64,000 nucleotides of DNA. Origin: Brassica napus. Lineage: Eukaryota > Streptophyta > Magnoliopsida > Brassicales > Brassicaceae. The translations under genes were made by a program, and so were the position numbers. The notes under the pieces were generated by a model, which was given only the letters and a program-made list of their open reading frames with translations, did not search any database and was not told the DNA's origin. The stretch is from contig NC_063442.1 in the NCBI RefSeq assembly GCF_020379485.1, forward strand, positions 18,858,732-18,922,731. The letters run 5' to 3'. Of this stretch, positions 44,336-55,605 are shown piece after piece (the stretch's first letter is position 1; each line of letters begins with the position of its first letter).

Positions 44336-45125
44336 TCAGCAACGCAGAATGAAGCACTTATAGGACTCCCATCTGCATAAGAAATCACAACGGTCATGTT
44401 CTCTATTCATCCATATAAGGCACCGGGACCAGATGGCTTCTTCACTAGTTTCTTTCAATCCAATTGTGACACAGTGGGACCTACCATGATAAGAGAGATT
44501 CAGAACTTCTTCATACACGGATCACTGCCACAAGCTATTAATTCTACACATATCAGGCTGATTCCTAAAATCTCAAGCCCTAAACTGGTTTTCGACTACA
44601 TGCCTATTGCCTTGTGCAATGTGTATTACAAGGTAATTTCAAAATTACTATCTTTATGTTTGAAACACCTACTACAGTGCACTATATCGAAGAATCAGTC
44701 AGCTTTATACCAGGCCGTGCGATCTCAGATAATGTACTCATTACACATGAGATCCTCCACTATCTCAAGACCACAAAGGCCAAGAAAAGATGCTCCATGG
44801 CAGTTAAATCTGATATGAGTAAAGCATATGGCATATTAGAGTGGAGTTTCATTAAATGTGTCTTCTCAACGTTGGGTTTCCATGACACTTTTGTTACCTG
44901 GATATTAGAGTGTGTAACAACGGTGTCATGCTCCTCCTTAATCAATGATTCTGTTCTTGGAAAGGTGATCCCATAGAGAGGCATCGGGCACGGTGATCCT
45001 TTCTCGCCATACATATTTATCATGTGCAATGAAGTTCTATCAGTCTTATGTACAAAAGCTCAACAAGATGGAAGACTACCAGAGGTTAAAGTTGCAAAAA
45101 CAGTCGACTTACTGTTTGCAAAACC
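44336..45125 (+). mobile_element. LINE reverse transcriptase fragment
   Basis: The plus strand reads HPYKAPGPDGF, then THIRLIPKISSPK, IALCNVYYKVISK, a frame change near 44690, FIPGRAISDNVLITHEILHY, KSDMSKAYGILEWSF, a stop, then RGIGHGDPFSPYIF and VDLLFA. These are consecutive reverse-transcriptase motifs of a plant L1 ORF2. It breaks off just before the FADD catalytic motif. There is no poly(A) tail or target duplication. Confidence 0.85.
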
Positions 45126-45417
45126 CATTTATTTTACATTTTTGATTTTATAATTGACACAAAGCTAATGTTGATTAACTAATAAATAAAAATTGGCACT
45201 ATTATTATTATGGTAATATAGTTAGTAATGTGATGTATTGTTAAGATAATATAATTAATAAAATTGTTAAACTGAGTGAAATCTAGAAAGACAATTAATG
45301 TAATTGTATTAATGAAATTATTAAAAAGACACTATACTTCTTTTTTTATACTATTATCCATGTTTCCAAATAATTTTCATTTACACTTTTTATCCATGTT
45401 TTTCAAACAGTACCAAA

Positions 45418-46105
45418 AGGTGGGCATCCGGATACCCGTTCGGGTTTGGATCATGTATTTTGAATTTTTGGGTATTTCGGTATAGAGGTATAGAACCCGT
45501 TTGGATATTTTAACATTTCTGGTCGGGTTCGGGTATTTTAAGTTCGGGTTCGGTTATTTTGGATCGGTTCGGATATTTAGATTTTGAAGAAAACAAATTA
45601 AATTCTTCATTGTTTAAGTTTTTTGTATTTAAAATACATACTTTTAACTTAATGGTTTTCTAATTATAATATATTAAACTATTAATAGGTTTAAAGATAA
45701 AACTTTAAAAATATAAACACTAATCTAGTTGTTATTTTAAAACTTTGGATGCAACTTTTGTTAATATAAGAAACACGAGCTTAATATATTGTAATTGAGT
45801 AGCAAATGATTTTGTCAATAATTATATGTATAATATCTGCTTTTAAGCCATATGGAGAATCAATTTTAATATTTGAAATAAAATTAGAGAATTAAACTAG
45901 AAATAAAGGGTCAAATATTCATATGTTCGGTTATATCGGATATCCATTTGGGTTTAGATACTATCTGTTCTGGTTCGGATATCCAATCTCTCCTAACTTA
46001 ATACTCGTTCGGGTATTTTGCAACTTCGGTTCAGATTTCGGTTCGGGTTTTTGGATCGAGTTCGGATACGGGTTCGGATATCGGATAAAATGTCCACCCC
46101 TATTT
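45418..46105. mobile_element. Decayed DNA transposon with GGTGGGCATCC-type ends
   Basis: The left end reads GGTGGGCATCCGGATACCCG and the right end, inverted, reads GGGGTGGACATTTTATCCG, a rough terminal inverted repeat. Both flanks of the interior are rich in GGTTCGGGT and GGATATC words. No transposase and no certain target duplication. Open frames inside it come from the repeated words. Confidence 0.4.
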
Positions 46106-46144
46106 AATAATATAGATATCAACACAAGTATATATAAAATTTAA

Positions 46145-47664
46145 CTAGGTGTTCTGCCCGCACATACGGACATAATCATCTTATTAATCAAAAAATCGTC
46201 ATTATAAAACCCTAATTGGTGAACATGTTGAAGAAAAAAAATTATGGTGAATTCTTTGTTCCTCAAAATTTATACTAGTTATGTTGAAATTTTAATCAAA
46301 TTATTGAAAGGTAGATCTCACTTTTTTTCTTCTAAATTCTCCATGGAGGAATGAATTTATAAGAAAAAATTTCCCTATGCAATTTTGATAAGGAACAAAT
46401 TGAACAAAAATTCATATTTTTTTTATTTTTTCAATTCATCAAATGAAATTTTATTTTTTATTTTTTTCATTTTTTTCATTCTTCTAGTGGTCACTAACTG
46501 AAGCTATAGTGTTTTACGGATTAAACTTAAACTAGTTTAAAGTAAAAGCAAGAAAATTTGTTATGAACTCAGTCACAAGTTAAGTTATTATTTATGATTT
46601 TAAATAGTTAAATCAAACATCAAATTATTTATATATGTCAACAAATGTTCATCAAACTATGTACTTATTATTGTGTTAAAATTTTTAAAACACTCATAAA
46701 TTAGAAATAGTTTAGAAAAAATCTTTATATAAATATTTTTGTTTCACTAAGATTTAATTATAAACTGTTTTATATTTTAGTTTTTAACTTTATAATTAAA
46801 AATATTATTTTCAGATAGCAACACAATATATATAAGAATTCTCTTAATTTTTAAATATATTTTCACAATTTTATTATATTAATTTATAATTAATTATTTA
46901 ATATAACATATAAATTTAATATTATTAAAATAAAATGTGTGTTTTATTATATATAAGATTCATTACGGGTTTTGTGAAAATTAATATATACTCAGTTAAA
47001 AACTAATAATAAATCAATGACCTATATAAAAGCTCTTTTTTTTTTAAACACTACCTATATAAAAGTTTAAAACCTAATAAAATATGACAAATAAGAAAAT
47101 AAGAATTTTAATATAACATATAGATTTAAATATTAAAATTATTTTTATTATATATAAAATTTATTACAGATCTTTTTTTAAAATTAATAAATTAGTGATT
47201 CAGCTAAAAATTATTAATACATCAATGACTAAACCTAATAAAACCATGACAAATAAGCAAAATTGACTAAAATCATGGAAAATATGAAAAATAAACAAAA
47301 TCAAAATAATTATATATCTAATTACATATTTTATATTTTTTAAATTAATAAATTAGTGATTTAGCTAAAAATTATTAATAAATCAATAACTAAGCTAAAA
47401 CCTAATAAAAACATGACAAATAAGCAAAGTTGTCTAAAATCAAGAAAAACATGACAAATAAACAAAATCAAAATAGTTATATATCTAATTACATATTTTA
47501 TAGTTATATTATTTAAATTAATAAATTATGGACTCAACTAAAAACTATTAATAAATTAATGACTCAACTTAAATCTGATTAAAACATGACAAATAAACAA
47601 AATTATCTAAAATCTTGAAAATTATGACAAATAAGATAAATCACTTCATAAATAATATTATAGA
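46145..47664 (-). mobile_element. Helitron, minus orientation, 1520 bp
   Basis: On the minus strand it starts TCTATAATATTATTTATGAAG after an A and ends with a weak stem (CCG..CGG) and CAGAACACCTAG before a T, so both ends obey the A-TC...CTAG-T rule. Its sequence matches the 40851-42314 element in inverse orientation through most of its length (TTATGAAGTGATTTA at the start, ATTAATAAGA-GATTATG near the end). No coding. A LINE-tail micro-insertion lies inside it at 47021-47065. Confidence 0.65.
47021..47065 (-). mobile_element. Micro-insertion: LINE tail with 12-bp target duplication
   Basis: CCTATATAAAAG is at 47021-47032 and 47054-47065. Between them are 21 bases: CTC, a T-run and AAACACTA. 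The minus strand reads TAGTGTTT then poly(A), close to the TTGTTT plus poly(A) end of the 33031-35511 LINE. Confidence 0.65.
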
Positions 47665-47853
47665 TACGAGGTTTTCGAATGGCGAATCTATCCCCAATAT
47701 GGTAAATTATAACTTGAGATTACGATATTCTTTATCATCACATAAAACACCTGATATTTGGGCCACCGACTTTGCAAATTACTGTACAACTCTAAACGTC
47801 ACCGACTCTACAAGAACGTGATCCCCAAGGCTAGAGATTAGGGCTTTTCTTTC

Positions 47854-47862
47854 TATATAAAT
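47854..47862 (+). promoter_or_regulatory. TATA box of the DUF2828 gene
   Basis: TATATAAAT lies about 82-90 bases before the ATG at 47944, a normal distance for a plant TATA box with a short leader. Confidence 0.55.
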
Positions 47863-47943
47863 AAGGCCAAGACATCAGCTTCCTTCATCACTTTCGCTTC
47901 CAATAAAACTCTTGCCAATAAAATCTTCGCTCTCTTTAAAATA

Positions 47944-48372
47944 ATGATGACAATGTCTTCTCCGTTGCTTGGTCCACCAGAGCTCCGAGACTCCAATCCC
48001 CTCCTCCCAAAACCCATCACAGCTTCTGGTCCACGCAACCCATTCATGGACCTGATGGTCGAAAACTTCAACTATTCAATCAATCTGAAGGATCCCTCTT
48101 CTCCTCAAAAGGGCCTAACCGAGAATGGAGCGGGCACGTACCTCTCCGCAGGCAATCCTTGCCTCGACTTCTTCTTCCACGTTGTTCCCAGCACGCCCAA
48201 GAAATCTCTGGAGGAGCGGCTCCAACTCGCTTGGGACCATGACCCTCTAACAACTCTCAAACTTATATGTAACCTACGTGGAGTCCGTGGTACAGGAAAG
48301 TCGGACAAGGAAGGGTTTTACACGGCGGCGCTATGGCTGCATGGTTCCCATCCCAAAACCCTAGCTTGTAAC
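47944..48372 (+). pseudogene. DUF2828 / vWA-domain protein, 5' part
   Basis: From ATG 47944 the frame reads MMTMSSPLLGPPELRDSNP, then AGNPCLDFFFHVVPSTP, LQLAWDHDPLTTLKLICNLR and GTGKSDKEGFYTAALWLHG. This is the N-terminal half of the plant DUF2828 family (TROVE/vWA-like proteins of unknown function). It stops abruptly at LACN where a retrotransposon is inserted; the rest is at 55606-57076. In the sequence as given, translation would end one residue into the LTR. This 5' part has no other defect. Confidence 0.88.
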
Positions 48373-49553
48373 TGATGAGGCCATCCAAGTAGAGGTTCCC
48401 ATAGTTAGGCGCGGTCCGACTACCCGGAGTGGAACCAGGGCCTTGCGAGAAGGTTTCACCAAAGCTGTCCAGCATATCCTAGATCAAGATGGACAGACTG
48501 ACCAGGACCAGCTGCTGATTGAGAAGATGGTCCAGTTGAAGATTCAAGATCAAGCCGGCCCAAAGGAGGTTCAGGACGCGGCCGACCCGATCCAGTTCAG
48601 ACTCAACCAAGCCGGACTTCTCATCTCCACATCCGAGCTTGGTCCAGACTCAGTTTCCATTTCATCCACTCCAACTCTTTCCGGTTCTGAGATCTAGCCG
48701 ACCACCAAGGGGAGTAGCATGTGTTGTACTCTTTTTCCTCACCAGGTTTTGTCCCATTGGGTTTTCTTGGTAAGGTTTTAATGAGGCAACATGCAAGCAT
48801 GCTATTAGCCTTGGTCTAAGCCTTCTCAAACCGACAACCAGATGTCTGGTTTATTTTAATTTATTTGGTTAAGACTTTGGGCTAGTGTTTCAGCCTCATT
48901 TTCGGCCAGCTTGTTTTAGGCCTTTTATCTTTGAGTCTCATAAGGGGTAAACCCTATATAACTCCATGAAGTTGGCGATTTTTGCCTAAGTCTTTTATGA
49001 AATAATTTTGCCTTTGCAAACCTAAAACCCTAAGTCTTTTTCTGTGAGAAACAAGAGAGAGCAGCCGAATCTTATCAAGCTTCAAACCACCAAGCTTGTG
49101 GCGATTCTTCACCTCCATTCCACCCACCGATTTGCCTTGAGAGTGATACACATCCAGCAAGCCAAATCCCATCGCTATCCACCTCCATCCACTGTTCTTG
49201 TTGAGAGAGATACACATCCAGCAACAAGGATCCATCCCCCATACTTCTATCCTTCTTTTGTTTTTGTTTTATCTTGCATCATATAGTTCTAGCTTTTTCC
49301 ATTCATTATAAAAACCCATAAAAAGTCATATTTACTTCTGTTCTTCATTGATCATTTTGTTTTCTTCCTGTTCCTTATTTTGATTCATAAAAACTCATAA
49401 AAATATCATTCTTTTGTTTCAGGAACCAGATCGGCCAACTCCCAACCCATCGCGACCGTCTAGCCGTCCCATAGCCGTCCGTCCGTCCTGTCCAGTCCGA
49501 GTTCTCGAACCTCAGACCGTCCGACCGTGCAGTCTGTTTCCCGGCCTGTATCA
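48373..49553 (+). repeat. 5' LTR
   Basis: Direct copy of 54426-55605. A TATATAA box lies at 48955-48961. The first 330 bases also carry the coding sequence that forms the polyprotein C-terminus in the 3' LTR; the same frame here (from 48443) is not a separate gene. Confidence 0.95.
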
Positions 49554-49556
49554 TTT

Positions 49557-49568
49557 TGGTATCAGAGC
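49557..49568 (+). other. Primer-binding site (initiator tRNA-Met)
   Basis: TGGTATCAGAGC, three bases after the LTR end, is complementary to the 3' end of plant initiator tRNA-Met, the usual primer for plant LTR elements. Confidence 0.93.
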
Positions 49569-49974
49569 TCAAAGCTCCTACACCTTGGTTGTATTCTATC
49601 CTTCTGGCTTTTGTTAATTGATTGTTTCATTCCTTTGAACTTCAAAAAAAAATTGCATTGTGTTCTTGCTGTTCTTGGCGAGTTCAAAACCGTTTTCCTT
49701 TTGGCATATCTTTGATCCATCGATTTTTTTTTACTTTCCTTTTTCGGATTTCCATTTAATTGCATTTAATATTTCCTTGGCTTGCACTTCAAGTTTTTCC
49801 AATTTAAAAAAAAAAAAAAGAAAGATTGTACTTTCCATATTTTAATTTTCGAAACTTAACTTAAAAAAAAAAAGGAAGTTTTACATTCATTGCATACCTA
49901 TTTAGATATTTTTTCCCTTTTTCTTTGATCCCTTGCAGATCACTCTTCTTTCTTCCTCTTTTGTCGCATGAGAC

Positions 49975-52900
49975 ATGGGAGACCTAAATGGAGCACCAAC
50001 ACAAGCCGAGATCAATGCTCAGCTGATGGCTAACCATGCTGAACTCCAAGCCGCACTGGCTACTGTGACTGAGCAGCTGGCTCATATAGCAGGAAGGGAT
50101 CGAGCTAATGTACCACGGCCAAGGAGGAGAAACCAACCCGTTCCAGAGGAACAACAGTCCCAATCCAGTGAGGACAACTCGGACACTGACCGTACCGAAC
50201 CAGAAGAGCCGCGGCGTGAACGAGCCGGACGTGGGAACCGACGGGAGTATCGGGTCCAAGGCGATGCAAGTCCGGTCCGAAGGAGATTCAGAGACGATGA
50301 AGTAGCTTGGCAGGGAGGCAAGGATCTCAAACTTACCCCTCCAACCTTTGCTGGAAAGGTTGACCCGGACGCCTACATCGAATGGGAGAGGCGCATGGAG
50401 TACATCTTTGAGTACTACCGCTATACCGAGGCCAAGAAGATCGCTTTAGCCGCAGCCCAACTGACGGACAATGCCCTAACCTGGTGGGACAGGGAAGTAG
50501 CCGAGGTTGGCAGAGTCTATAGGATAGAGACTTGGGATGAGATGCGAACTAAGCTCCGTGCAAGGTATATACCCTCATACTATCAGCGGGACTTACTAAA
50601 ACGTTTTTGCAAGTTGTCTCAGGGTACTAGGTCCGTAGAGGAGTACTTTGAGGAGTTTGAGGCTCTCAAGAACAAGCTCAGGACGCGCGAGACCGAAGAG
50701 GTTATGATGGCTCAGTTCCTAGAAGGCCTTCAAGACCGCATCGCTCGCAAGGTGGAGAGGCAGACCTACGTCAACTTCAATGATCTCCTCCACTATGCCA
50801 TACAGGCCGAGCAGCACATTAAAAGGAAGAACGCCTCTAGTGCCAGGAACAAGACGCCATGGGCTTCATCCGGATCCAAGGGGGCTGAGAAGAACAAATC
50901 CATTGAAGTGGAAAACCGGTTCAAGAAGAGCCAAACCGACCAGTCCAAACCAGGTTCATCCGAACCAGGTAAGGGACAAACACAAGCTCAAAGAACTCGT
51001 GATATTACTTGTTTCAAATGTCAGGGGAAGGGGCACTACGCCAGGGACTGTCCGAACAAGCGTGTCATGATCCTTAAGGCAGACGGCGAGTATGAGTCCC
51101 AAGACGAGGCCGATGTAGAGATGGCTGACTCAGGAGACGAGATAGTGGACTATGCTGAAACTGGTGAGCTACTGGTGGTCAGACGAGCTCTCAGTGCTCT
51201 CTTTGATCCAGAAACCGTCCAACGAGAGAACATCTTCCATACTAGATGTAGCGTGGAAGGCAAGGTATGTAGTCTAATTATTGATGGTGGCTCTTGCACT
51301 AACGTGGCCAGCAGGTACCTTGTTGAAAAGTTAGGACTAGCAAAGTTGCCACACCCCAGGCCATACAAGCTCAAGTGGCTCAATGATGAGACGGAGCTTA
51401 AAATCTCGGAGCAAGTTGTTGTTTCCTTTTGTATTGGTAAGTACCAGGACCAGGTGAAGTGTGATGTGGTTCCTATGCAAGCCGGTCATCTACTGTTAGG
51501 GAGGCCTTGGCAGTTTGACAAGGAGACTATTCACCATGGGAGGACTAACATCTACAGCTTTACCCACAACAACAAGAAGCACAGCCTGGCTCCTCTCAGT
51601 CCACAAGAGGTGTACGAGATGCAGAGGGCCATGGATCAGTCTGGATTGTTTAGTAAAACTAACCTTTACATCTCTTCTAGTAAATTGATTAAATCATTGC
51701 AGCAAGACACACAGGTGCTACTAATGGTTTTCAAGGAAGGTTGTTTTGCAGGTTTTGAGGCACCAGATTGTCCAGCTGAGATGCAAGGACTAATGGACCA
51801 GTACAAGGACGTGTTCCCTGAAGAGATACCAGCCGGCTTACCACCCCTCCGAGGCATCGAACATCAGATAGACTTTGTGCCAGGCGCCCCACTTCCAAAC
51901 CGAGCCGCATACCGAGTCAATCCGGAGGAGGCTAAGGAGCTGGAGAGACAGGTCCAAGACCTCATGGACAAGGGATACATTCGAGAGAGTCTCAGCCCAT
52001 GTGCAGTACCCGTCCTATTGGTGCCTAAGAAGGATGGAACATGGCGTATGTGTGTTGATTGCCGAGCCATCAACAACATCACCATAAAATATCGGTACCC
52101 CATTCCTAGACTTGATGATATGTTAGATGAACTGAGTGGTTCCACCGTGTTTTCCAAGATTGATCTTAGGAGTGGCTATCACCAAGTTCGGATGAAGGAG
52201 GGAGACGAGTGGAAGACTGCTTTCAAGACCAAGCAAGGCTTGTATGAGTGGCTGGTGATGCCCTTTGGTCTTACCAACGCCCCTAGTACCTTCATGAGGC
52301 TTATGAACGAGGTTCTAAGGCCTTACATTGGTAAATTTGTGGTTGTCTATTTTGATGACATATTGATCTATAGTCAGTGCTTATCCGATCACATTAGTCA
52401 TGTAGAACAGGTTTTGAAGGCTCTCAGGCAGGAAGGACTCTTTGCCAATCTCAAGAAGTGTGTATTTTGCACTGACCAGTTAATATTTTTAGGCTTTGTT
52501 GTGAGTTCACAGGGTTTGAAGGTCGATGAGGAGAAGATCAAGGCCATCCAAGACTGGCCCACACCGACCACTATTGGGCAAGTCCGAAGTTTCCATGGCC
52601 TAGCCAGCTTCTATAGGCGGTTTGTCAAGGACTTCAGCACCATTGCTGCACCCATGACCTCAGTGATCAAGAAGAATGTATCCTTTGTTTGGGGCCCTGC
52701 CCAAGAGGAGTCCTTCAACAAGCTTAAATATAGTTTAACTCATGCACCCGTTCTTACACTCCCTGATTTTAATAAAACTTTTGAGATTGAGTGTGATGCA
52801 TCAGGTACAGGCATTGGAGCTGTCCTCACTCAAGGGGGCCGACCAGTGGCATTCTTTAGTGAGAAACTGAGTGGAGCTGCCCTCAACTACCCAACCTATG

Positions 52901-54750
52901 ACAAAGAGCTATACGCTCTAGTAAGGTCCCTTGAAACTTGGCAGCATTACCTTTTGTCTAAGGAATTTGTTATTCATACAGATCATGAGACACTTAAGCA
53001 CTTGAGGGGACAGACCACACTCAAGAAGAGGCACGCCAGATGGCTCGAGTTCGTGGAGACCTTTCCCTATGTGATCAAGTACAAGAAGGGCAAGGACAAT
53101 GTGGTGGCCGATGCACTGTCCCGGAGACACACTCTCATTGTGACCATGGAGGCCAAGATCATGGGTTTCGAACATATTAAAGAATCTTATGCCACTGATC
53201 TTGATTTTAATGAAGTTTTCAGGAACACTGAGAAGGGGGCTTTTGGGCCATACTACCAGCATGAGGGGTTCCTGTTCAAGGGAAAGAGGCTGTGCATTCC
53301 CAAAGGAGCCATGAGGGAACTGCTGGTTCGGGAGGCCCATGGTGGCGGCCTCATGGGACACTTTGGTCGGGACAAGACCTTGAGTGTCCTAACTGAACAT
53401 TTCTTTTGGCCAAACATGAAGAGGGATGTGGAGAGCATATGCGCCAAGTGCACTACTTGCCTCAAAACCAAGTCCAGGTCACATCCTTACGGTTTACAAA
53501 TGCCATTACCGATTCCTAACCACCCTTGGGTAGACATTTCTATGGACTTTGTGCTGGGTTTACCCAAGATAAACCACAAGGATTCCATTTTTGTAGTGGT
53601 AGACAGGTTCTCCAAGATGGCCCATTTCATAGCCTGTAACACCACTAATGATGCCACTCAGACCGCCGACCTATTCTTCAAAGAAGTGGTCCGACTACAT
53701 GGTGTTCCTCGAACCATTGTGTCTGACCGTGATGCCAAGTTCCTCAGCCATTTCTGGAGGAGACTATGGGGCAAGTTCGGAACCAAGCTACTATTCTCGA
53801 CCACTTGCCATCCCCAGACCGACGGCCAGACTGAGGTAGTAAACCGTACGCTTTCTCAACTGTTGAGAGCTACGGTCGGTAAGAATTTAAGAAATTGGTT
53901 GTCTTGTTTGCCTTTTGTTGAGTTTGCTTATAACCATGCTAGGCACTCTACTACTAACCTGTCACCTTTTGAGATTGTTTATGGGTTTCAGCCAGAGACT
54001 CCTTTAGACTTCACCGAACTGCCCAGCTCCATGTACCGCAGTCGTGATGGAGTCGCCAAGGCAGAGTTTGTTAAAAATATGCACTTAAAGGTCAAGGAGA
54101 GGATAGAAGCCAAGGCGGCTAAGGTCAAGGCCAAGTATGACCAGAAGAGGAAGGAGGTACTGTTCGAACCCGGGGACTTGGTGTGGTTACACATGCGGCC
54201 CGAGAGGTTTCCAGAAGCCCGGAAGTCCAAGCTCTCTCCTCGTGGGATAGGACCATTCCGCATCCTAAAGAAGATCAACGACAATGCCTATATCCTTGAC
54301 CTCCCTGCTGAATTTAAAATTTCACATACTTTCAATGTCTCGGATTTGTCTCCTTTCCATGCAGATAGTGATGACTTTGCAGATGATGGTGTTCTGAGGC
54401 CAGAACCTCTTCAAGAGGGAGGGAATGATGAGGCCATCCAAGTAGAGGTTCCCATAGTTAGGCGCGGTCCGACTACCCGGAGTGGAACCAGGGCCTTGCG
54501 AGAAGGTTTCACCAAAGCTGTCCAGCATATCCTTGATCAAGATGGACAGACTGACCAGGACCAGCTGCTGATTGAGAAGATGGTCCAGTTGAAGATTCAA
54601 GATCAAGCCGGCCCAAAGGAGGTTCAGGACGCGGCCGACCCGATCCAGTTCAGACTCAACCAAGCCGGACTTCTCATCTCCACATCCGAGCTTGGTCCAG
54701 ACTCAGTTTCCATTTCATCCACTCCAACTCTTTCCGGTTCTGAGATCTAG
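49975..54750 (+). CDS. Ty3/gypsy gag-pol polyprotein, 1591 residues, uninterrupted
   Basis: Domains in order: gag ([19 protein letters not shown] near residue 125, ALTWWDREV near 168); CCHC knuckle [14 protein letters not shown] at about 346-359; aspartic protease with DGG at about 437 in place of the common DSG/DTG; reverse transcriptase with the YFDD box (Asp794-795); RNase H starting ECDASG (Asp941); integrase with HHCC zinc finger (about 1120-1165) and a D-D-35-E core (Asp1191, Asp1251, Glu1287). The C-terminal part has [18 protein letters not shown] and a GPTTRSGTR motif like the C-terminal motif of CRM-type chromoviruses; I see no classical chromodomain. The last 108 or so residues are encoded inside the 3' LTR. 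No stop or frameshift, so the copy could be competent. Confidence 0.95.
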   Translation: MGDLNGAPTQAEINAQLMANHAELQAALATVTEQLAHIAGRDRANVPRPRRRNQPVPEEQQSQSSEDNSDTDRTEPEEPRRERAGRGNRREYRVQGDASPVRRRFRDDEVAWQGGKDLKLTPPTFAGKVDPDAYIEWERRMEYIFEYYRYTEAKKIALAAAQLTDNALTWWDREVAEVGRVYRIETWDEMRTKLRARYIPSYYQRDLLKRFCKLSQGTRSVEEYFEEFEALKNKLRTRETEEVMMAQFLEGLQDRIARKVERQTYVNFNDLLHYAIQAEQHIKRKNASSARNKTPWASSGSKGAEKNKSIEVENRFKKSQTDQSKPGSSEPGKGQTQAQRTRDITCFKCQGKGHYARDCPNKRVMILKADGEYESQDEADVEMADSGDEIVDYAETGELLVVRRALSALFDPETVQRENIFHTRCSVEGKVCSLIIDGGSCTNVASRYLVEKLGLAKLPHPRPYKLKWLNDETELKISEQVVVSFCIGKYQDQVKCDVVPMQAGHLLLGRPWQFDKETIHHGRTNIYSFTHNNKKHSLAPLSPQEVYEMQRAMDQSGLFSKTNLYISSSKLIKSLQQDTQVLLMVFKEGCFAGFEAPDCPAEMQGLMDQYKDVFPEEIPAGLPPLRGIEHQIDFVPGAPLPNRAAYRVNPEEAKELERQVQDLMDKGYIRESLSPCAVPVLLVPKKDGTWRMCVDCRAINNITIKYRYPIPRLDDMLDELSGSTVFSKIDLRSGYHQVRMKEGDEWKTAFKTKQGLYEWLVMPFGLTNAPSTFMRLMNEVLRPYIGKFVVVYFDDILIYSQCLSDHISHVEQVLKALRQEGLFANLKKCVFCTDQLIFLGFVVSSQGLKVDEEKIKAIQDWPTPTTIGQVRSFHGLASFYRRFVKDFSTIAAPMTSVIKKNVSFVWGPAQEESFNKLKYSLTHAPVLTLPDFNKTFEIECDASGTGIGAVLTQGGRPVAFFSEKLSGAALNYPTYDKELYALVRSLETWQHYLLSKEFVIHTDHETLKHLRGQTTLKKRHARWLEFVETFPYVIKYKKGKDNVVADALSRRHTLIVTMEAKIMGFEHIKESYATDLDFNEVFRNTEKGAFGPYYQHEGFLFKGKRLCIPKGAMRELLVREAHGGGLMGHFGRDKTLSVLTEHFFWPNMKRDVESICAKCTTCLKTKSRSHPYGLQMPLPIPNHPWVDISMDFVLGLPKINHKDSIFVVVDRFSKMAHFIACNTTNDATQTADLFFKEVVRLHGVPRTIVSDRDAKFLSHFWRRLWGKFGTKLLFSTTCHPQTDGQTEVVNRTLSQLLRATVGKNLRNWLSCLPFVEFAYNHARHSTTNLSPFEIVYGFQPETPLDFTELPSSMYRSRDGVAKAEFVKNMHLKVKERIEAKAAKVKAKYDQKRKEVLFEPGDLVWLHMRPERFPEARKSKLSPRGIGPFRILKKINDNAYILDLPAEFKISHTFNVSDLSPFHADSDDFADDGVLRPEPLQEGGNDEAIQVEVPIVRRGPTTRSGTRALREGFTKAVQHILDQDGQTDQDQLLIEKMVQLKIQDQAGPKEVQDAADPIQFRLNQAGLLISTSELGPDSVSISSTPTLSGSEI
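54413..54425 (+). other. Polypurine tract
   Basis: AAGAGGGAGGGAA ends directly at the 3' LTR. It lies within the gag-pol reading frame, so it serves as both codons and plus-strand primer. Confidence 0.85.
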
Positions 54751-55605
54751 CCGACCACCAAGGGGAGTAGCATGTGTTGTACTCTTTTTCCTCACCAGGT
54801 TTTGTCCCATTGGGTTTTCTTGGTAAGGTTTTAATGAGGCAACATGCAAGCATGCTATTAGCCTTGGTCTAAGCCTTCTCAAACCGACAACCAGATGTCT
54901 GGTTTATTTTAATTTATTTGGTTAAGACTTTGGGCTAGTGTTTCAGCCTCATTTTCGGCCAGCTTGTTTTAGGCCTTTTATCTTTGAGTCTCATAAGGGG
55001 TAAACCCTATATAACTCCATGAAGTTGGCGATTTTTGCCTAAGTCTTTTATGAAATGATTTTGCCTTTGCAAACCTAAATCCTAAGTCTTTTTCTGTGAG
55101 AAACAAGAGAGAGCAGCCGAATCTTATCAAGCTTCAAACCACCAAGCTTGTGGCGATTCTTCACCTCCATTCCACCCACCGATTTGCCTTGAGAGTGATA
55201 CACATCCAGCAAGCCAAATCCCATCGCTATCCACCTCCATCCACTGTTCTTGTTGAGAGAGATACACATCCAGCAACAAGGATCCATCCCCCATACTTCT
55301 ATCCTTCTTTTGTTTTTGTTTTATCTTGCATCATATAGTTCTAGCTTTTTCCATTCATTATAAAAACCCATAAAAAGTCATATTTACTTCTGTTCTTCAT
55401 TGATCATTTTGTTTTCTTCCTGTTCCTTATTTTGATTCATAAAAACTCATAAAAATAGCATTCTTTTGTTTCAGGAACCAGATCGGCCAACTCCCAACCC
55501 ATCGTGACCGTCTAGCCGTCCCATAGCCGTCCGTCCGTCCTGTCCAGTCCGAGTTCTCGAACCTCAGACCGTCCGACCGTGCAGTCTGTTTCCCGGCCTG
55601 TATCA
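54426..55605 (+). repeat. 3' LTR
   Basis: Starts TGATGAGG and ends CCTGTATCA like the 5' LTR. It contains the last part of the gag-pol frame (stop TAG at 54748-54750). Differences from the 5' LTR by eye: about five substitutions and one single-base indel. Confidence 0.95.

Larger units (their letters stand above)
48373..55605 (+). mobile_element. Complete Ty3/gypsy LTR retrotransposon, 7233 bp, target duplication GTAAC
   Basis: GTAAC flanks the element (48368-48372 and 55606-55610). Two LTRs of 1181 and 1180 bp start TGATGAGG and end CCTGTATCA. An initiator tRNA-Met primer site follows the 5' LTR, and a purine tract precedes the 3' LTR. A single open frame encodes gag-pol. I count about five substitutions and one 1-base indel between the LTRs, so it is young. 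LTR starts of TGATG and an ORF that continues into the 3' LTR recall the CRM (centromeric) clade; this is inference. It interrupts the DUF2828 gene in the same orientation. Confidence 0.96.

Noticed and set aside
48443..48697. Open frame in the 5' LTR that looks like a small gene
   Set aside because: It is the LTR copy of the polyprotein C-terminal coding sequence; the real context is in the 3' LTR.
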